DNA from: an uncultured Desulfobacter sp.
GTDB taxonomy: Bacteria; Desulfobacterota; Desulfobacteria; Desulfobacterales; Desulfobacteraceae
Assembly: GCF_963665355.1 (NCBI RefSeq)
Contig: NZ_OY762229.1
Span: 5,022,001 to 5,086,000, forward strand
Reading direction: 5' to 3'
DNA: 64,000 nt
The notes beneath the pieces are model-generated. The model ran no database searches and was not told the origin of the DNA. It saw only the letters and a list, made by a program, of their open reading frames with translations. Of this stretch, positions 63,529-64,000 are shown piece by piece. Every line of letters starts with the position of its first letter. The first letter of the stretch is position 1. Position numbers and translations under genes: made by a program.

Positions 63529-64000
63529 TGTCTGACCCACCGGTTGTGGCCGTGGCACTGAGCGGCGGAATAGATTCCCTGGCAGCAGGGTTTCTGATCA
63601 AACAGCGTTTTGAGAAGGTTTTCGGCATTCATTTCACCACAGGCTATGAAAAGAGAATACCAAACGTATCAGCCCTGGCTTCTGTTCTTGGCTTTCCCGT
63701 GCATACCATAGATCTGTCCAGCCAGTTTCAAACCAGTGTGGTTGATTATTTTGTGTCAACTTACATGGCCGGGAAAACACCCAATCCATGCCTTGTCTGC
63801 AACATGCAGATAAAATTTAAGGCGTTGTTTGACCATGCACGAAAGCTTGGGGCGGATCTGATGGCAACCGGACATTATGCCACAGTGGTCAACAGATACA
63901 CCCCAGACACAGAAGAAAACCATCAGGCATGGCTTGAAAAGGGCGCAGACCTTAATAAGGACCAGTCTTATTTTCTATCCATGCTTTCCCATAAAATTTT
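63528..64000 (+). CDS. mnmA: tRNA 2-thiouridylase MnmA, 3' end outside window
   Basis: 157 residues seen of about 350. SGGIDS near 11-16 is the PP-loop, PNPCLVCNMQIKF near 85-97 carries the catalytic Cys, ATGHYA near 117-122 and KDQSYFLSML near 145-154 are typical. It forms s2U34 in tRNA Lys/Glu/Gln. Its partner may be the NIL-ferredoxin immediately before it, which overlaps its start. Confidence 0.93.
   Translation, partial: MSDPPVVAVALSGGIDSLAAGFLIKQRFEKVFGIHFTTGYEKRIPNVSALASVLGFPVHTIDLSSQFQTSVVDYFVSTYMAGKTPNPCLVCNMQIKFKALFDHARKLGADLMATGHYATVVNRYTPDTEENHQAWLEKGADLNKDQSYFLSMLSHKI

Noticed and set aside
1-64000. CRISPR arrays, tRNA or rRNA genes, prophage
   Set aside because: No regularly spaced repeats, cloverleaf-like or rRNA segments, or phage structural genes were noticed, though tRNA scanning by eye is not exhaustive.

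Overview
The window looks like the chromosome of an anaerobic deltaproteobacterium, most likely a marine sulfate reducer of the Desulfobacteraceae type. This is inferred from gene content: pyruvate phosphate dikinase with a DUF299-type regulator, an NIL-domain ferredoxin fused head-to-tail to mnmA, PAS hybrid kinases and many radical SAM genes. No rRNA, tRNA or CRISPR array was seen.

Layout. (1) 1-6655, housekeeping: a partial PilB/GspE ATPase, a small membrane protein and an ABC-F ATPase on the minus strand, then ppdK on the plus strand. (2) 7213-54518, a very large, almost entirely plus-strand surface-glycan locus. It starts with a UDP-glucuronate decarboxylase and a winged-helix/Rossmann regulator. 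A first nonulosonate (sialic-acid-like) module follows (9048-15822): NeuB fused to a TIM barrel, a cytoplasmic sialidase-like protein, radical SAM/SPASM, glycosyltransferase, a DHDPS-like aldolase and a CMP-sugar synthetase. An AT-rich stretch of unfamiliar genes comes next (15943-21708). A second module (21726-30701) resembles 3-deoxy-octulosonate synthesis: a KdsC-type phosphatase fused to a shikimate-dehydrogenase-like domain, a cupin, a nucleotidyltransferase-kinase, a SIS isomerase, a split transketolase, a RidA/chorismatase-like protein, a KDO8P-synthase-like enzyme and a second CMP-sugar synthetase. Then come unknown beta-rich protein, methyltransferases (one broken by an in-frame TAG), an intact IS5-family element with 5-bp target duplication, glycosyltransferases and a radical SAM/SDR block (46065-53286). 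(3) 54685-62835, minus strand: a Maf/DUF115 glycosyltransferase-like protein, two exported proteins (one an exported, degenerate receiver), a membrane protein, the PPDK regulatory kinase, an RF1-like release factor and a hybrid histidine kinase. (4) 63097-64000: NIL-ferredoxin and the start of mnmA.

How it fits together. Two sets of enzymes that make CMP-activated ulosonic acids lie next to a Maf-type protein. Maf proteins transfer CMP-nonulosonic acids to flagellin in other bacteria, so the locus may build flagellin or surface glycans carrying unusual 2-keto-3-deoxy acids. The most original material is the second module: the phosphatase/AroE-like fusion, split transketolase, KDO8P-synthase-like and RidA-like genes look like one undescribed pathway. 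PPDK and its regulator flank the glycan locus, as if it had been inserted between housekeeping genes.
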